From the NCBI GenBank assembly GCA_037176705.1, contig CM073885.1:216888290-216952289 (forward strand): 64,000 nucleotides of DNA, in the 5' to 3' direction. A model generated the notes under the pieces. It searched no databases. It was given only the letters and a program-made list of their open reading frames with translations, and was not told the origin of the DNA. Below are positions 36,303 to 48,273 of the stretch, piece by piece. A program made the position numbers and the translations under genes. Source of the stretch: Molossus alvarezi (lineage: Eukaryota; Chordata; Mammalia; Chiroptera; Molossidae). Position 1 is the first letter of the stretch; the number at the start of each line of letters is the position of its first letter.

Positions 36303-36454
36303 CCACAATTTTTTTTTTTTTTAAATCACACTTTGAAATTTTCTTTAGTTATTCATATACTTGTTACTGTCTTTCATGCCTCTGAGATAAAACCCTGAAG
36401 AGGGCTGGGACCTAGCCTGTCTCTCTCTTTCTCTCTCTCTCTCATTACTTGAAT

Positions 36455-37930
36455 ATTAAGCACAATGCACCAATTCCAGTTTTTAATGCCTTTGTTCCCA
36501 TTTAAAATAGTTTAAAATTCAACAAGCAATAACATATTTAAAATACAAGTGCTCAAGAGCAGTGATAAGCTAGAGTTATGAAGCCCCAGGTGATCTTACA
36601 AATTTTCAGAGGTTTGATCATTCAACCACACAGTTCACAATCTTCAGTGGACTTTATTAAAACCCACCGTTTTAGAGCAATCGGGCACAGATGAATGATA
36701 TTTTAGTTCTTTATCCACATTTTCTTTAAGCAAATGATATCACCTTCCATTTAGCTATTCCAGTCACGTTGAGTATGTAGAAGACCCAGGAAATCTGAAG
36801 TGCCACAATGAGCATGTAGGAGGCCTGATGGAAGGGGAAGGGTTTTAAAAAAAGAACTAAAATCACTTCCTGTGGCTAACGTTTCAGAACCTAGTCCAGA
36901 ATAGTCTGTACCAATATTGTGGGTTTGTTGGTATCTTATTTATGAGCATCGGAAACAGACTTGTATGGATGCCATGCTTTGACCAGGATGCACATGTGAG
37001 ACACGTGTATTTCTATCAGATGCAATTAAAGACTTATGGAATAGACTGCCAAATACTACAGATATTAAACCATTTTAGAATAAATTTACTATTGCTTTGA
37101 AAGCAGTTTCAACAGAATAGCTGGCTATTCCAACAAATTAGAAGATTGAGTATATTGAACTACTAGAATTATTGCAATTTAAAATATGATAGTTTGATAC
37201 AGTTTAATTTTATTAGTTCAGTAAAACCTCCACAAATTTAAGGATTTTATGGTAATAAAATACATCAAGCTCTTGCATGTGAAAAGTTAGGAAACAGCTT
37301 TCAAATGAGCTCTCCCAAGGAGAAATTAATAAGTCAGGAGGGAACAGAGTCAAGGATTGAACACTGAATGAAACCACTTTCCATGCTGTGGAAGAAGGCC
37401 ACCCAAAGACGACGCCCTTAGGACACCATTCTCTCATGTTTTCCCACCATATTCTGGGCACCCTTTCTTAACAATGCCAAATGCCTCCGAGAGATGCATT
37501 AGGACAGCACTGTTAAATGATCAATGGATTGATGAACTAGAAGTCACTGGTGATGCTGCAAGGGCACTTTTAGTTGAGATGGGAGTTCAATCCAGACTGC
37601 AGTGGTCTGAGGACTAAATGGAAGTTTATATAAGAGTTCCCCTGAAAATATAAAATTTGAACTTATTGCAAAGCCGAAATGCATATGGCTGTCATTAAAA
37701 CGCAAAAATAATGAAGTCAAGAAAATAAATATATTTCTAAACTTCTTAGAGCTCATCTATTAATGGCTATTTTATATATGTAAATTATAAGATGCAAAAT
37801 GGCAAGGTTTAGTGAGGAGTTATGAAACACATTTTGTTACTATCCTCTAGAATGGGGGTTTAACCATAAAAATAGTGATTTTATGCTTATTATTTATCTT
37901 AAGGAAAAAAGCTATTGAGAGGAGATAGAG
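36455..37930. other. Unique DNA inside the palindrome spacer
   Basis: About 1.5 kb without a repeat I can name, apart from the candidate terminal exon described separately. The minus-strand frames at 37213-37461 and 37544-37756 have no recognisable domain. Confidence 0.4.
36726..36824 (-). other. Candidate host terminal exon (very tentative)
   Basis: On the minus strand a strong-looking 3' splice site (CCCTTCCCCTTCCATCAG, AG at 36825-36826) is followed by an open frame of 32 codons ending in TAA at 36726-36728. It encodes a hydrophobic stretch (YMLIVALQISWVFYILNVTG) that would make one membrane helix. An AATAAA (complement at 36653-36658) lies about 68 nt past the stop, with GT-rich sequence beyond. 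A weak donor (AAG/GTGATA, exon end 36744) is the alternative to a terminal exon. I do not recognise the protein and found no partner exon. Chance is a real possibility in AT-rich DNA. Confidence 0.2.
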
Positions 37931-37934
37931 AACA

Positions 37935-38590
37935 CAACCAGTGTCCACTGATAAATGAATAAAGCAATCGTGGTGTATATATACATGTATAGAATGAGAT
38001 ATTATTCAGCCATAAAAAATAATAAAATCCTGCCATCTGTGATAACCCGAATGGCCTTGAGGGCTTTTTCTAAGTGAAAATAAGTCAGAGAGAAAAAGGC
38101 AAATACTGTATAATCTCTCTTATATGTGAAATCTAAAGCAAACAAACAAACTCACAGATACAGAGAACAGATGGTGGTTGTGCGCAGTGGAGTGGGGTAG
38201 TTGGGGAATAGGCAAAATGGGTCAAAAGGTATAAACTTCCAGTTACAGAGTAAGTCTTAGAGAATTCAAGATCTTGATTCCCGGCATAGGTATATGTCAT
38301 CAGTTTGGCTCAAATAAACCCTTATAAAAAATTCTCAAAAGAAAAAAAGTTAGTTTTGGAGATATAATGTACATCATGGCAAATATAGTTAATAATACTG
38401 TACTGCATATTTTGAAGTTGCTAAGAGAATAAATATTAAAAGTCCTGATTGCAAGAGAAAACATTTTGTAATGCTGTATGTTGATGGATGTCAACTAGAC
38501 TTATTGTGATCATTTTGCAAATATCAAATGATTATGTTATACACCTGAAACTATTATGTCAATTATATCTCAATTTTAAAAAAGAGAAAA
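37935..38590 (+). mobile_element. L1 3' end (laurasiatherian type), sense
   Basis: ORF2 tail and 3' UTR of an older L1: GTGTCCACTGATAAATGAAT, TATTATTCAGCCATAAAAAA, GTGAAAATAAGTCAGAGAGA, AACAGATGGTGGTTGTGCGC, TTATACACCTGAAACTATTA and an A-rich end. Not coding. Confidence 0.85.
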
Positions 38591-38689
38591 CAAAACTAAA
38601 ATGGCCAAAGTAGCCCCAATACCTGAACTACCACATGCATCCAAACCACAAAAAGTAATATAAATTAAACAAAAAGTATTGAAAATGAG

Positions 38690-39690
38690 CTAAATTCCTT
38701 TCTTAACTTTCAGAGATTTAATACATAGATAAATATGGAAAAAAATCTATATATAAAATGTTACTAAGAGACATACCTAAAGGAAAATACAAAAAGGTAA
38801 AAATTAAAGGGATGAAAAAGCACATGCAACAAATGCTAGCGATATGTACAGTAACATAGAAATGTTAATATCAGCACCATTAGATTCATGTTTAAAACAA
38901 ATCATTACATAGCAAAAATATCTATTAGTGTTCTAGAAAGCAAATTCAAGTTTGAAGCATTATATTATTATACTCTATTATAAGAATAAAAAAATTATAC
39001 CCAGTAAAATATTAACTGCAATGAAAATCCTAAACTAAATATAGTACATCCAGATTATGATAGTGTCGCTAAAAGATATGTTACATGAAATCACTACCTT
39101 AAAGAGTTATCTGTACTCCTATTTGCAGTGAAAAATTATTCACAAAAGCCAAAATTTGAAAACAACATATCTTTCAGCAGATGAACAGATAAAGAAAATG
39201 TGGTTTATATGTACAGTGGAATATTATTCAGTATTTAAACAAAAGATTGAAATCCTGATATTTGCAACAACATAGATGAGACTGAAGGACATTATGCTAC
39301 GTGAAATAAGTCAGATAGAGAAACAAATACTAATGGTTTCACTTACATATGGAATCTAAAAAAAACAAAACAATCAAACCCATAGAAACAGAGAGTAGAA
39401 CTGGTGGTTGCCAATAGCTGGGGGAAGGGGTGGGGAATAGAGGCTGGTAGAACGGTAGAAACTTTCTATGATAAGATAAATGTATAACAGTTGATATTAC
39501 TGTATTACATAAATGAAATTTGCTAAGAGAGTAGAACTTAAGTGTTCTCACCAAAAAAAGGTAAATATGTGTGGCAATGAATGTGTTAACTCAGTGGTGG
39601 AAATCCTTTGACAATGTATCAAGTCATCATGCTGTACACCTTAAATATACTGTATACACTTTTTTATTAAATATATATTTTATAAATAAC
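38690..39690 (+). mobile_element. Older L1, internally deleted, sense
   Basis: 38690-39000 has L1 endonuclease-region words (AAATTAAAGGGATGAAAAAG and onward). 39110-39690 is another ORF2-tail/3' UTR copy (TTCAGCAGATGAACAGATAA, AAATAAGTCAGATAGAGAAA, TGCTGTACACCTTAAATATA). The ORF2 body between them is missing. The 3' part is surer than the 5' part. Confidence 0.7.
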
Positions 39691-40298
39691 CAAACAAATA
39701 AGTATCTGAAAGATATTCAATGACTTTGAACATTATATATAATATATTGTTAGGTTAAAAAGCAAGGTTCAAAATGGAAAGTATGGTATAACCAAAATTT
39801 TAAATACTATATAAAATACAGATTTTTATACATCAAAAATAATAAAGGAAAAGAAGTATATCAAAACACCAAACCCAGCTGTGAGAATCACTTATTTTTT
39901 ATTTGTATAGTGAATATATATCACTTTTATAAAAAGCTACCTTTGGAATAATGAGTATTGACATCATCTTATTTGATACTTCATTCCTTTAAAATTAGCA
40001 CAGTTCTATTTTATTTCAAACATCTCAACAAAGCCAGGTAAGGAAATCTACCTCAAAAGAAAAGACAAATGTTACATGTTAATTAACAAAAACTGTCCTA
40101 CTGCTTTGAGAAAATTTAGCAAAAGGAAAAATTTATATGAATTGTATAATTACTTGAGTAGAAAGTGAACAATTTCATTTAAATGAAGAGAAATTAACTA
40201 ACTATAATTCAATTTTTTTATCCACATTAAAAATTTCACAACAACCAAGAACTGGTGCAGTATATTGTCTGTAATATTTCTTTATATCATTTCCTAAA

Positions 40299-40326
40299 AG
40301 TTTATTATATATATATATATATATAG
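40299..40326. repeat. (TA)n microsatellite
   Basis: About 13 TA units. Confidence 0.9.
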
Positions 40327-40904
40327 GTAAAATTTGTTCTTGCTGCAGATCCGTTTTGCTAGAAAAATAAGCCATATAAGTATATGTTTCAGGAAGGAAA
40401 TTAGAGTTTCAGCCAAATTAAATATTTTTTTCTTCTCCCTTCTCCTGCTACCTTCATTGTAAAACATAAGTTAATACTGATTTTTACCATTGTGGAGGAA
40501 CACCTAATCTATAAAATCTAGCCTACCTTTATACACTTTAACAAAATAAAGTAAAATTTAGCATATAAACTATGGTTGTTTTAAAACATACGGTGAGAAA
40601 GTGCTGGGCTTGCAGTCAGATATGGAATTAAGACTCTTAATTGCCATAGATGATCAATGTAAATTTTCTGCATCTGCCACATATATTAATATATTTAATT
40701 ATTCTACAAGTATTGACTATGCATATATTCTAGTCACTAGGACATAGGGGAGAAATTCAAGTAATGAGAGAGAGAGAAAAAGAGAGAGACAGGCTAGGTC
40801 CCAGCCCTCTTCAGGGTTTTATCTCAGAGGCATGAAAGACAGTAACAAGTATATGAATGACTAAAGATAATTACAAAGTGTGATTTAAAAAAAAAAAAAA
40901 TTGT

Positions 40905-41100
40905 GGCCTGGCCAGTGTGACTCAGTGGCTTGAGCATCCTTCCATGGACTGAGAGGTCCTGTCAGGGCATATGTCTGGGTTGGGGGCTCAATCCCCAATA
41001 GGGGGTGTGCAGGAGGCAGCCGATTGATGTTTCTCACATCAATATTTCTCTCTCTCTCTCTCTCTCCCTCCCTAAAAAATAAAAATCAATAAAAACATAT
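40905..41100 (+). mobile_element. Ves-type SINE (type A), right-arm copy 3
   Basis: Sense mirror of 36105-36302. Head GGCCTGGCCAGTGTGACTCA, tail AAAAATCAATAAAAACATAT. Shared shortening of the tRNA part (GAGAGGTCCTGTCAGGGCAT) in both arms. Confidence 0.9.
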
Positions 41101-41708
41101 TAAAAAAATGTGAAGGAAATAAAATGACACAGGGTTAAGGATCAGAGGATGACTTAGTGAACTCGTGTTGGTCAAGGAAGACTGCTCAACCTAACTGACA
41201 TTTGAGCTGAGACGGAAAGGAGGAGGAGTCACACATGTAGAACAGGTAGCAGAGCAATCCAAGCAAAGGCAAAAGTAAGTTAATAAACTGGGAATGCACT
41301 TGGGGTATGAGGCACAGACGGGCAGCGAGGACAGCCAGAGGGTCACGAGCCTGTGAGCACAGGGAGAGTGTAGTGAGCTACAGACAGAAAGCTAGGCAAC
41401 CGTCACATCGTGTAGGGACTGATAAGCCATAGTAAGGAGTTTAGATTTTCAATTTAAAGGAATTTTACAAGTAAAGCAGAGGTTTTAAGTAAGAAAGTCA
41501 CCTGGTCAAATAAATGGTATATATTTCTTTTAATTTTACTGCCTATTATGTGAAGTATTGTAGGAGAGCAAAAAGTGAGAATATTTAGGGTACTTTGATG
41601 ATGACTTGGTCTAGGATAGTGGAGTAGGGGATAATGGGAAGAGGAGTAGATTTGGATGAAAACGAGATTAAGTATCAAGCAAACTGTTACCTTCAAGAAT
41701 ATGATACT

Positions 41709-41966
41709 GGCCTGGCCGGTTTGGCTCAGTGGTTAAAGCGTCAGCCCGTGGACCTGAGAGACCCGGGTCTGGTTCCCACTAAGGGCATGTAACTTGGTTG
41801 CAGTTTGTCCCCGCCCAGTTGGGGTTGTATGGGTGGCAGCCAGTCGATGTGTCTCTCTCCCATCGATGTTTCTCTCTCTCTGTCTTCCTCCCTCTCTCTC
41901 TTCCGCTCTATCTGAAGATAAATGCAAAAAATGTCCTCAGGTGAGGATAAAAAAAAAAAAAAAAAA
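41709..41966 (+). mobile_element. Ves-type SINE (type B), right-arm copy 2
   Basis: Sense mirror of 35242-35499. AAGAATATG lies on both sides (41695-41703, about 41966-41974), with an extra GGTAATAT in the right-hand target copy. That extra segment is also in the left arm, so it predates the duplication. Confidence 0.92.
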
Positions 41967-42126
41967 GAATATGGTAATATGATACAACCAGGCATGAGAT
42001 GTAGAAGAGACTGTTAGATAGACCAGGCTCAAGCCCAGAGAGTAGTCAGTGCTGGATTTACATTTAATAGTCATCAGCATATAATTAGTTTTAAAGCCAT
42101 GGGAGTATATGACGTATGCAGTAGAG

Positions 42127-42128
<2 letters not shown>

Positions 42129-42222
<94 letters not shown>
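42129..42222. repeat. (TA)n(TG)n(TA)n microsatellite, expanded in one arm only
   Basis: About 94 bp here. The matching place in the left arm (about 35059-35073) has only some 14 bp of TA. Confidence 0.97.
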
Positions 42223-42225
<3 letters not shown>

Positions 42226-42635
42226 CCCATCTAAAGGATTGGCAATAAATTGTATTAAGCATGTCTTTATTGTGATGCTAGGACTCTGGGGCCTGGCTGA
42301 CCCTGGAGAGGCTGTCCCTCTTTGGGCTAGCTGATTCCTAGAAATAGTAAAGGATTCTCCTGTATAAACCCGTCAGTTCAAAGCCCACATCCCCAACCAT
42401 CTCTCTCTTTCATCATGCTCTCACAGGGTTCCAGCATACCAGGCTAGTGTCCCCCTGCACTGATCACACCAGCCCAGGTACCAGACAACTAGAGTCAGTC
42501 CTATATTCCAGAGTCTAATGAAACTGTTCAAGCTAGCGACTAGTGTTATAGTATACAAAACGATATTTCTTTCTGGTCCTTTACACATACTTCCAAGTCC
42601 TCCATTTCCTCCTCCATAAAAACTCTCTGCCTTTG

Positions 42636-42848
42636 CCTGGCCAGTGTGGCTCAGTGTTGAGTGTCGACCCATGTACCAAGAGATTCCCAGTCAGGGCACA
42701 TGCCCAGGTGGTGGGCTCGATCCCCAGTGGGAGGCATGCAGGAGGCGGCCAATCAATGTTCTCTTTCATCAATGTTTCTATCTCTCTCTCCCTTTCTCTT
42801 CCTCTCTCTCTAAAATCAATAAAGAAAAAAAAAGAAAAAAGAAAAGAT
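42636..42848 (+). mobile_element. Ves-type SINE (type A), right-arm copy 1
   Basis: Sense mirror of 34435-34648, with the target-site duplication CTCTCTGCCTTTG on both sides (left copy ending 42635, right copy 42849-42861). Confidence 0.95.
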
Positions 42849-45194
42849 CTCTCTGCCTTTGACACACCCTACTGGTCACAACTACTTTCCCTGGATCCGC
42901 CCAAGAACTAGCTTATCATGGGCCACTCTATGTTTATTTACTTTTCTCAAATACCTCTAACACTAAATCTTCTGGACACTGGACTTTAAAAGATATTAAC
43001 CTATGAAATTTTGTAAGAAGGAAGAGAAAAGTAAAATTTTCTCAAAGTTATCATACACATATATGGGCTGTGTAATACCATTTATCCTAAAGATGACAAA
43101 ACAGTTTCTTAAATAGAGAAAGAAAAATGGTTAGATTACCCGTATGTCCTATTTATGAATGTTAACTATTATATCTGTATGCATATTATATGTGTTATCC
43201 TACACACCATATTTTCTAGATGAGTTCTTTTATAAGACCTGAGCCAAGTTTATTATTTGTTTAAGTGTTTTTATCAAATGGCATTCAGAGTCTAAGTCCA
43301 ATTTACTACTTCCATTTTTATGAACATATTAAACTTACAGAAAATCTGGTGTCCAGCCTATATTAATTCTATTTTTAAACCTGAAATTATCCTTAGAATT
43401 TTTAAAAGTCTTGCTCATTAAAACAATTATTACATAAAATGTGTGGTCTTTCCTGAAAATCGTATTACAATTATTTTTATTATAGTTAACTAATTTTGAT
43501 TCACAGGTTAATGACATCCATAGTAGACAAAATTTAACATATTAAACAGAGCATTTCATGTCAGAATATTTTTACTCTTGGCAAACATTATAAAATGCTA
43601 AATTGACCTTTTTGCTAGGAGACTGACAAGCTACTCAGGCACTGTTAAAACTAAAAATTTGCCTTTTCTAAAATAGAGAGGTAAATAAGATAGATTGACT
43701 AAAAGAAATCCTTTTTATAGAAAATAAAAAGTTATGGATGAAACTATATCTATAAAGGGGTAGTAATTCCTTTTGCAGAACATTTTACTGTTATTGGATC
43801 ATTATAATGGTTTAAATCTTGCATAGAATGATTATTTAATATACTGAATTTCAAACTATGGGACTACAAAACAAATGTATTTTATTTTTTAAGTGCTAAT
43901 TTAAACAAAGAAACATTTAGAAAAATTTTGGTAAACATGAAGAATATACATTGGGAATTCACAGAGTATATACATTATACTATTTCTAGAAGAAGAATAA
44001 GGTAAGAACCCACTTTGTTCAGCTTTTACTCAATATGTAACATTTGTTATTACCTAGAAATTTTTGTGGGCACTAGAAATTCGTAGTGAACAAGGCAGAG
44101 GTTTCTTCACACATGGATCTTGTACTCTATGAGATGAGGGTGGATAAAGCAGAACAAAAGTGGGTGGTGACTTGTAAAATCAAAGTCAGGAGGCTCTTGA
44201 AGAGAAGCAACATAGGCAGGCTGAAACAGAAAGACCGAGTGCCAAACAGGTCAAGTTTAGAAGAAGCAAAATGAGAAGTAGGTAATGATTCTAAAACACT
44301 CTGGATGATGGGCCTCTTGTCTGCCCAAACCAGGAAGATACCCATACACTCAAAAATAAACACTAACAGAGGATGAAGAGACCCTTAGAAATTTTCCCAG
44401 AAATCCCTGACCTGGGTAGATTACATTTAAGTTTCGCATAGAGATAGTAAGTAGAACAGAAAGAGAAATATCAGGGAAAAATAAAATATAATGTATATTA
44501 CTCTTTTTTAGACCTAAGTTATCATAGTTCACAAAGATCATTGTTAATAAATTTTTTATAAAGTTGAATGCACCTTCCATTATTGCTAAAATAATGTAGT
44601 AATTAATAGCTTGAAATTACTCAATTGATTGTTTTGCATGTTCTTTGGTGATGTAAATTCTGTACATTTTTCTGAGAATTTAATATCATTGAAATAACAC
44701 TACCCAATAGTAGCATCAAGAAATGTGGAGAAAAGAAGCCAACCTAACCTATAACAGACATACTTGGGACTTAGCATTCAAGAAAGAAGTTCTGTTTACT
44801 AGAATGCTATAGAACATAGGAGATAATACAGATCAACATGAACAAAACCTCCTCTTCTGCCTCCCTTTTCCACTTTCAGAGACTCCTGTGATTATACTGG
44901 GTCCACTGGAATAATCTAGCATAATCTCCATTTTTTAATGTCTGCTGATTAGCAATCTTACTTCCAATCTACAGTTTTATCTCCCCTTTGCCATACAATA
45001 GCATACTCATAGGTCCCAGAAATTAGAACAGGGACATCATTGGGGGCCCATTATTTTGCCAACCACACTTCAGTTAGCTCTGAAGTCCCTGCTTTGGTAT
45101 TTACGTATACACTACTGAATAGATTCAGAAGACAGAAGTTGAAGTGACATTATCATTCATTGTGAACTAGTGTTCAGAGAAAGAACTTATTCAA

Positions 45195-45395
45195 ATTTCA
45201 GCTTCAGCATTTAACGGCTATTGAGGATATTTTTAAATTATCAAGGTAATGTTTTTCTCATCTAAGGAATGCAGACAAAAATACTTCACAGGGTTGTTGT
45301 TATGATAAAGGTAAGTTAGGTAAAAAAGTGGATACCATGCCTAACTTAGCATAGTAAGTCCTTCAAAAACACTAGCTAATATTATTAGATTATTG
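45195..45395 (-). repeat. MIR SINE, antisense
   Basis: CAGGGTTGTTGTTATGATAA, CTTAGCATAGTAAGTCCTTC and CACTAGCTAATATTATTAG match the reverse MIR 5' half. A decayed core lies upstream. Confidence 0.75.
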
Positions 45396-46889
45396 AAAAC
45401 GATATATTACTTTCTATCTGCTCAAATTTCAGCCTAGGGTTAAGAGTGTTTCCCTTCATGTATTATTCTCTACTGCTGAGTTCTTTGTTTTACTAATTTG
45501 AATAATTGCTAAAATGCATATATCACTAAAGCTAGCATGTCAAGATATTTTATTAAGTTTATGTGCTAAAACTTTCTCATTTCTTGGATGATGTAATAAG
45601 AGATTTCTTAGGAGTATTCTAATCTTGAATGGTATTTTAATATTTCCAAAAAGAATACTTCAAGAGTAATATTATTATTAAACAAATGAGAGAAACACCA
45701 TCTAGCCAAAAGTGACAATCCATGGGGTTTCAGTGCAAATTGCCTCTTATCTGCTAATATGTGTTCATGGTCAGAGAAAAGAGAAAAGGCTGTTAGAGCC
45801 AGTACTATTATTACCACAGAGTTTAATATGTATTTTCTTATTGATCTAGTACACATTTATTGTAAAAGGATCTCAAGCTTCGTAAAACTCCTGAAATTCT
45901 AAACCCCCACACAGAGTTCCCACCTGTGCAGTTATGGAGCCATTTCCCAAGATTCTGACTCTTCCACTTTTTTATTACTATCCAGTTTTAGATAGTAATC
46001 CTTTCTCCATAATCACTCAAAACATGTAAGTTTCTATATTTTCAAACAATGCCATATATACCAGAACACAAAATATTCTTTTTATTTCTTGAAATGGGAA
46101 CTCCAAGTTAAATGTTTGATATTTAGTTTTAGCCATGTACCAGGTCCGACATATAAGTCAGGCATTCTCATACCAGAAAATTCTTAGATGCACAGAATAT
46201 AATTCGGGGAAAAATAACATGGTAGTATCAGTATTATCATATGTTAACTGGTAATAATAAACATATCATTGATCAAATATATTAGCATATAATTTTTAAA
46301 TAAGGTACTTTTATACCATTGGGATCATGCATGGTATCTTCAATCTATAAAGTAAGAAAATAAAGACTAGGTCTCCAAATTTCCTTAAATTTTTACCTGC
46401 ATGTAACCCCTTCAAAATTCTCTCCAGAAAAAAATTTATACTAAAAAAATTGTTTGAAATGTATTTTGAAAAGCCAGTAAAATAGATAAATTTACCTTGT
46501 TAGCAGTTTTTTTAAATGCCTTAAACTGAGTACATTATCTGTAATGACTTTCAATTCTGCTAACTTCAAAAGTCAACAACTCACTAATAGATCTTAAAAT
46601 ATTGTGTCATCTGCTATGAGTTTGGAGGGATTTAACTAGTTGTAATCGATCATTTTAGCACCTTATTTTGTTTTTGTGAAATAGATTTTCCAGAAGCAAC
46701 CGGCTATGAATGTCACAAGAGCACCCTCGTATCAATGAAGTACTCTCATCCTTGTATAGACTATTTGCCTTTACAAGTCAGACCTAAAATCCTTAGCACA
46801 TCTGTTGGCTGCCTTTACAGATACTAAGCTTTTCCAACCAAGAATTTTTTATCTATGACTGCGCTTTCCCAGCTGCCATACGTGATGAT

Positions 46890-46957
46890 GTCATTTCTGC
46901 TAGAACATGCCATTTCTGCTAACATGTCTTAAAGAGACCACAGTCTAAAACATGTCA
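46890..46957. promoter_or_regulatory. Candidate regulatory motif cluster (speculative)
   Basis: CATTTCTGCTAGAACATGC is followed directly by CATTTCTGCTAACATGTC, an imperfect tandem copy. Three CATG-centred decamers (46903-46912, 46920-46929, 46948-46957) each resemble a p53-family half site with about one mismatch. A TGATGATGTCAT word precedes them. Function is inference only. Confidence 0.15.
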
Positions 46958-47844
46958 TTGAGCATTTTTATACTTTTGCAGGAATAATGAACACCTTTTT
47001 GGCCATCAGCTGATTTTTAACAAAGGCATCTACTTGTTTTGATGATCTATGGCTAAATCAACATAGAATGATTTAAGAAAAAATACTTATGGACAAATGT
47101 ATCTTATAATGTACTATTTGTAGATTGAATTGAGCTATAAATAATTAGAACAAATCCACCCAATCCCAGAGCTTAAAAGGTTTTTTCTACATATACTGTA
47201 ATTAGAAATTCATTTTGATAAGAATATAGTATCTTAAGAAGATAATTTTTTGTAACAACCAATCCAATAAACAACACTCAGCAGGATCTTCACAAGATCC
47301 ATTTAGACACCTTTTTCCTTTGAGTACTATAATCCATAAAGAAGTATGGGAATAATTTTTGAAGGAAATACAGTTAAAAGTTTTGCATTAATTTGTTGTT
47401 AAGCAAAATGGCCTAATACATGAGGAAAAGAATATATCAACTAGGCATTGCCCAGGTTCACATTAAATGACTACAGCTGGGTATAACCATTAAAAAAAAA
47501 AATCTGGATACAACCATTAGAGGATAGTTGGCCAGTATAAATCAGAACATATGTTTCAGCTTTATGGCAATAGACTGTGAGCTTTTTGTCACTTGGTTCT
47601 CTTAAGGCTTCCCAAAATGTGTTAATGTTCCAGGTGTCCACTTAATTCAGTTAGTACCAATATGAAGATTTTTCAAGATGTAGTCTAACTTTATTGAACT
47701 AAAAATGTTTATTGGACTAAAGTGATGCAGTTCTACATGACTACTTAACATTAAAATATCTAGTTTGAATTGATTTAATGAATAGATTTGTTTATAACAC
47801 TCTCTAATTCAAAATAGACCAGTTTTCATAACAAATAATTCATT

Positions 47845-48273
47845 TTTTGGCTTTTCTATTTTATTTTATTAATTATTTTTATCAATTTGTTTTTGTTACA
47901 GATGTTTCTCCTTTTTTCTCCCATTGACACCCTCCTCCTCATCCCCCCCGTCCCTTCCCCAGCTTTTTTGTCTATGTCCATTGGTTATACATACATGCAT
48001 ATAAGTTCTGTGGTTTATCTCTTTCCCCTCAACATCCCCTCTTCTGGGGTTTGTCAGTCTGTACCCTACCTCTACGTCTCTGGGTCAAATTTTTTCATCA
48101 GTTTGTTTAGCTCATTATATTCCACAAATAAGTGAGATCATGTGATATTTGTCTTTCTCTGCTTGGCTTGTTTTGCTTAGCATAATACTCTCCAGGTCCC
48201 TCCATATCATCTCAAATGATAAGAAATCTTTCTATCTTACAGCTGCATACCATTCCACTGTGTACATGTACCA
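47845..48273 (-). mobile_element. Twin-primed L1, 3' segment
   Basis: Reverse L1 3' UTR with T-rich tail at the left, CCATTGACACCCTCCTCCTC, GTTTGTCAGTCTGTACCCTA and CCACAAATAAGTGAGATCAT, ending at TGTGTACATGTACCACAG. Left target duplication AATAATTCATT at 47834-47844. Confidence 0.92.

Larger units (their letters stand above)
34260..36454 (+). repeat. Left arm of a large inverted duplication
   Basis: This segment reappears reverse-complemented at 40755-43023. Two stretches compared by eye (about 34690-35060 against 42240-42600) differ at about 11 of 375 positions. Both arms share three SINEs at the same sites and the same L2 backbone, so the duplication is younger than those insertions. The spacer between arms is about 4.3 kb. 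Outer edge: SINE truncation. Inner edge: just past a CT-rich tract, after ATTACTTGAAT. Confidence 0.96.
35075..36454 (+). repeat. L2 LINE, sense, in the left arm
   Basis: Sense L2 with a relic of the RT active site (TATATGCTGATGAC encodes Y-A-D-D) at about 35124-35137. Later words are CTTACTATGGCTTATCAGTC, CTCAGCTCAAATGTCAGTTA and GCAGTCTTCCTTGACC. Two SINEs (35242-35499, 36105-36302) interrupt it. It stops at the inner arm edge. Confidence 0.8.
40690..42128 (-). repeat. L2 LINE, antisense, in and beyond the right arm
   Basis: Mirror of the left-arm L2. Here the element continues past the arm edge: TATTGACTATGCATATATTC and CTAGTCACTAGGACATAG at 40700-40750 fit the antisense L2 3' end. The right locus therefore looks like the unbroken original. 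SINEs at 40905-41100 and 41709-41966 interrupt it. Confidence 0.75.
40755..43023 (-). repeat. Right arm of the large inverted duplication
   Basis: Reverse complement of 34260-36454. It starts at ATTCAAGTAATGAGAGAGAG, just after AGGACATAGGGGAGA, and ends near GAAATTTTGTAAGAAG. It is about 75 bp longer than the left arm, largely because of a TA/TG expansion at 42129-42222. No other large indel was noticed. Confidence 0.96.
43024..47833. other. Mostly unique, AT-rich non-coding DNA
   Basis: The longest repeat-poor stretch here. 44040-44260 is faintly antisense-L2-like. 45195-45395 is a MIR. A small tandem motif block lies at 46890-46957. No coding exon or RNA gene recognised; open frames are short and lack domains. 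Confidence 0.45.
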
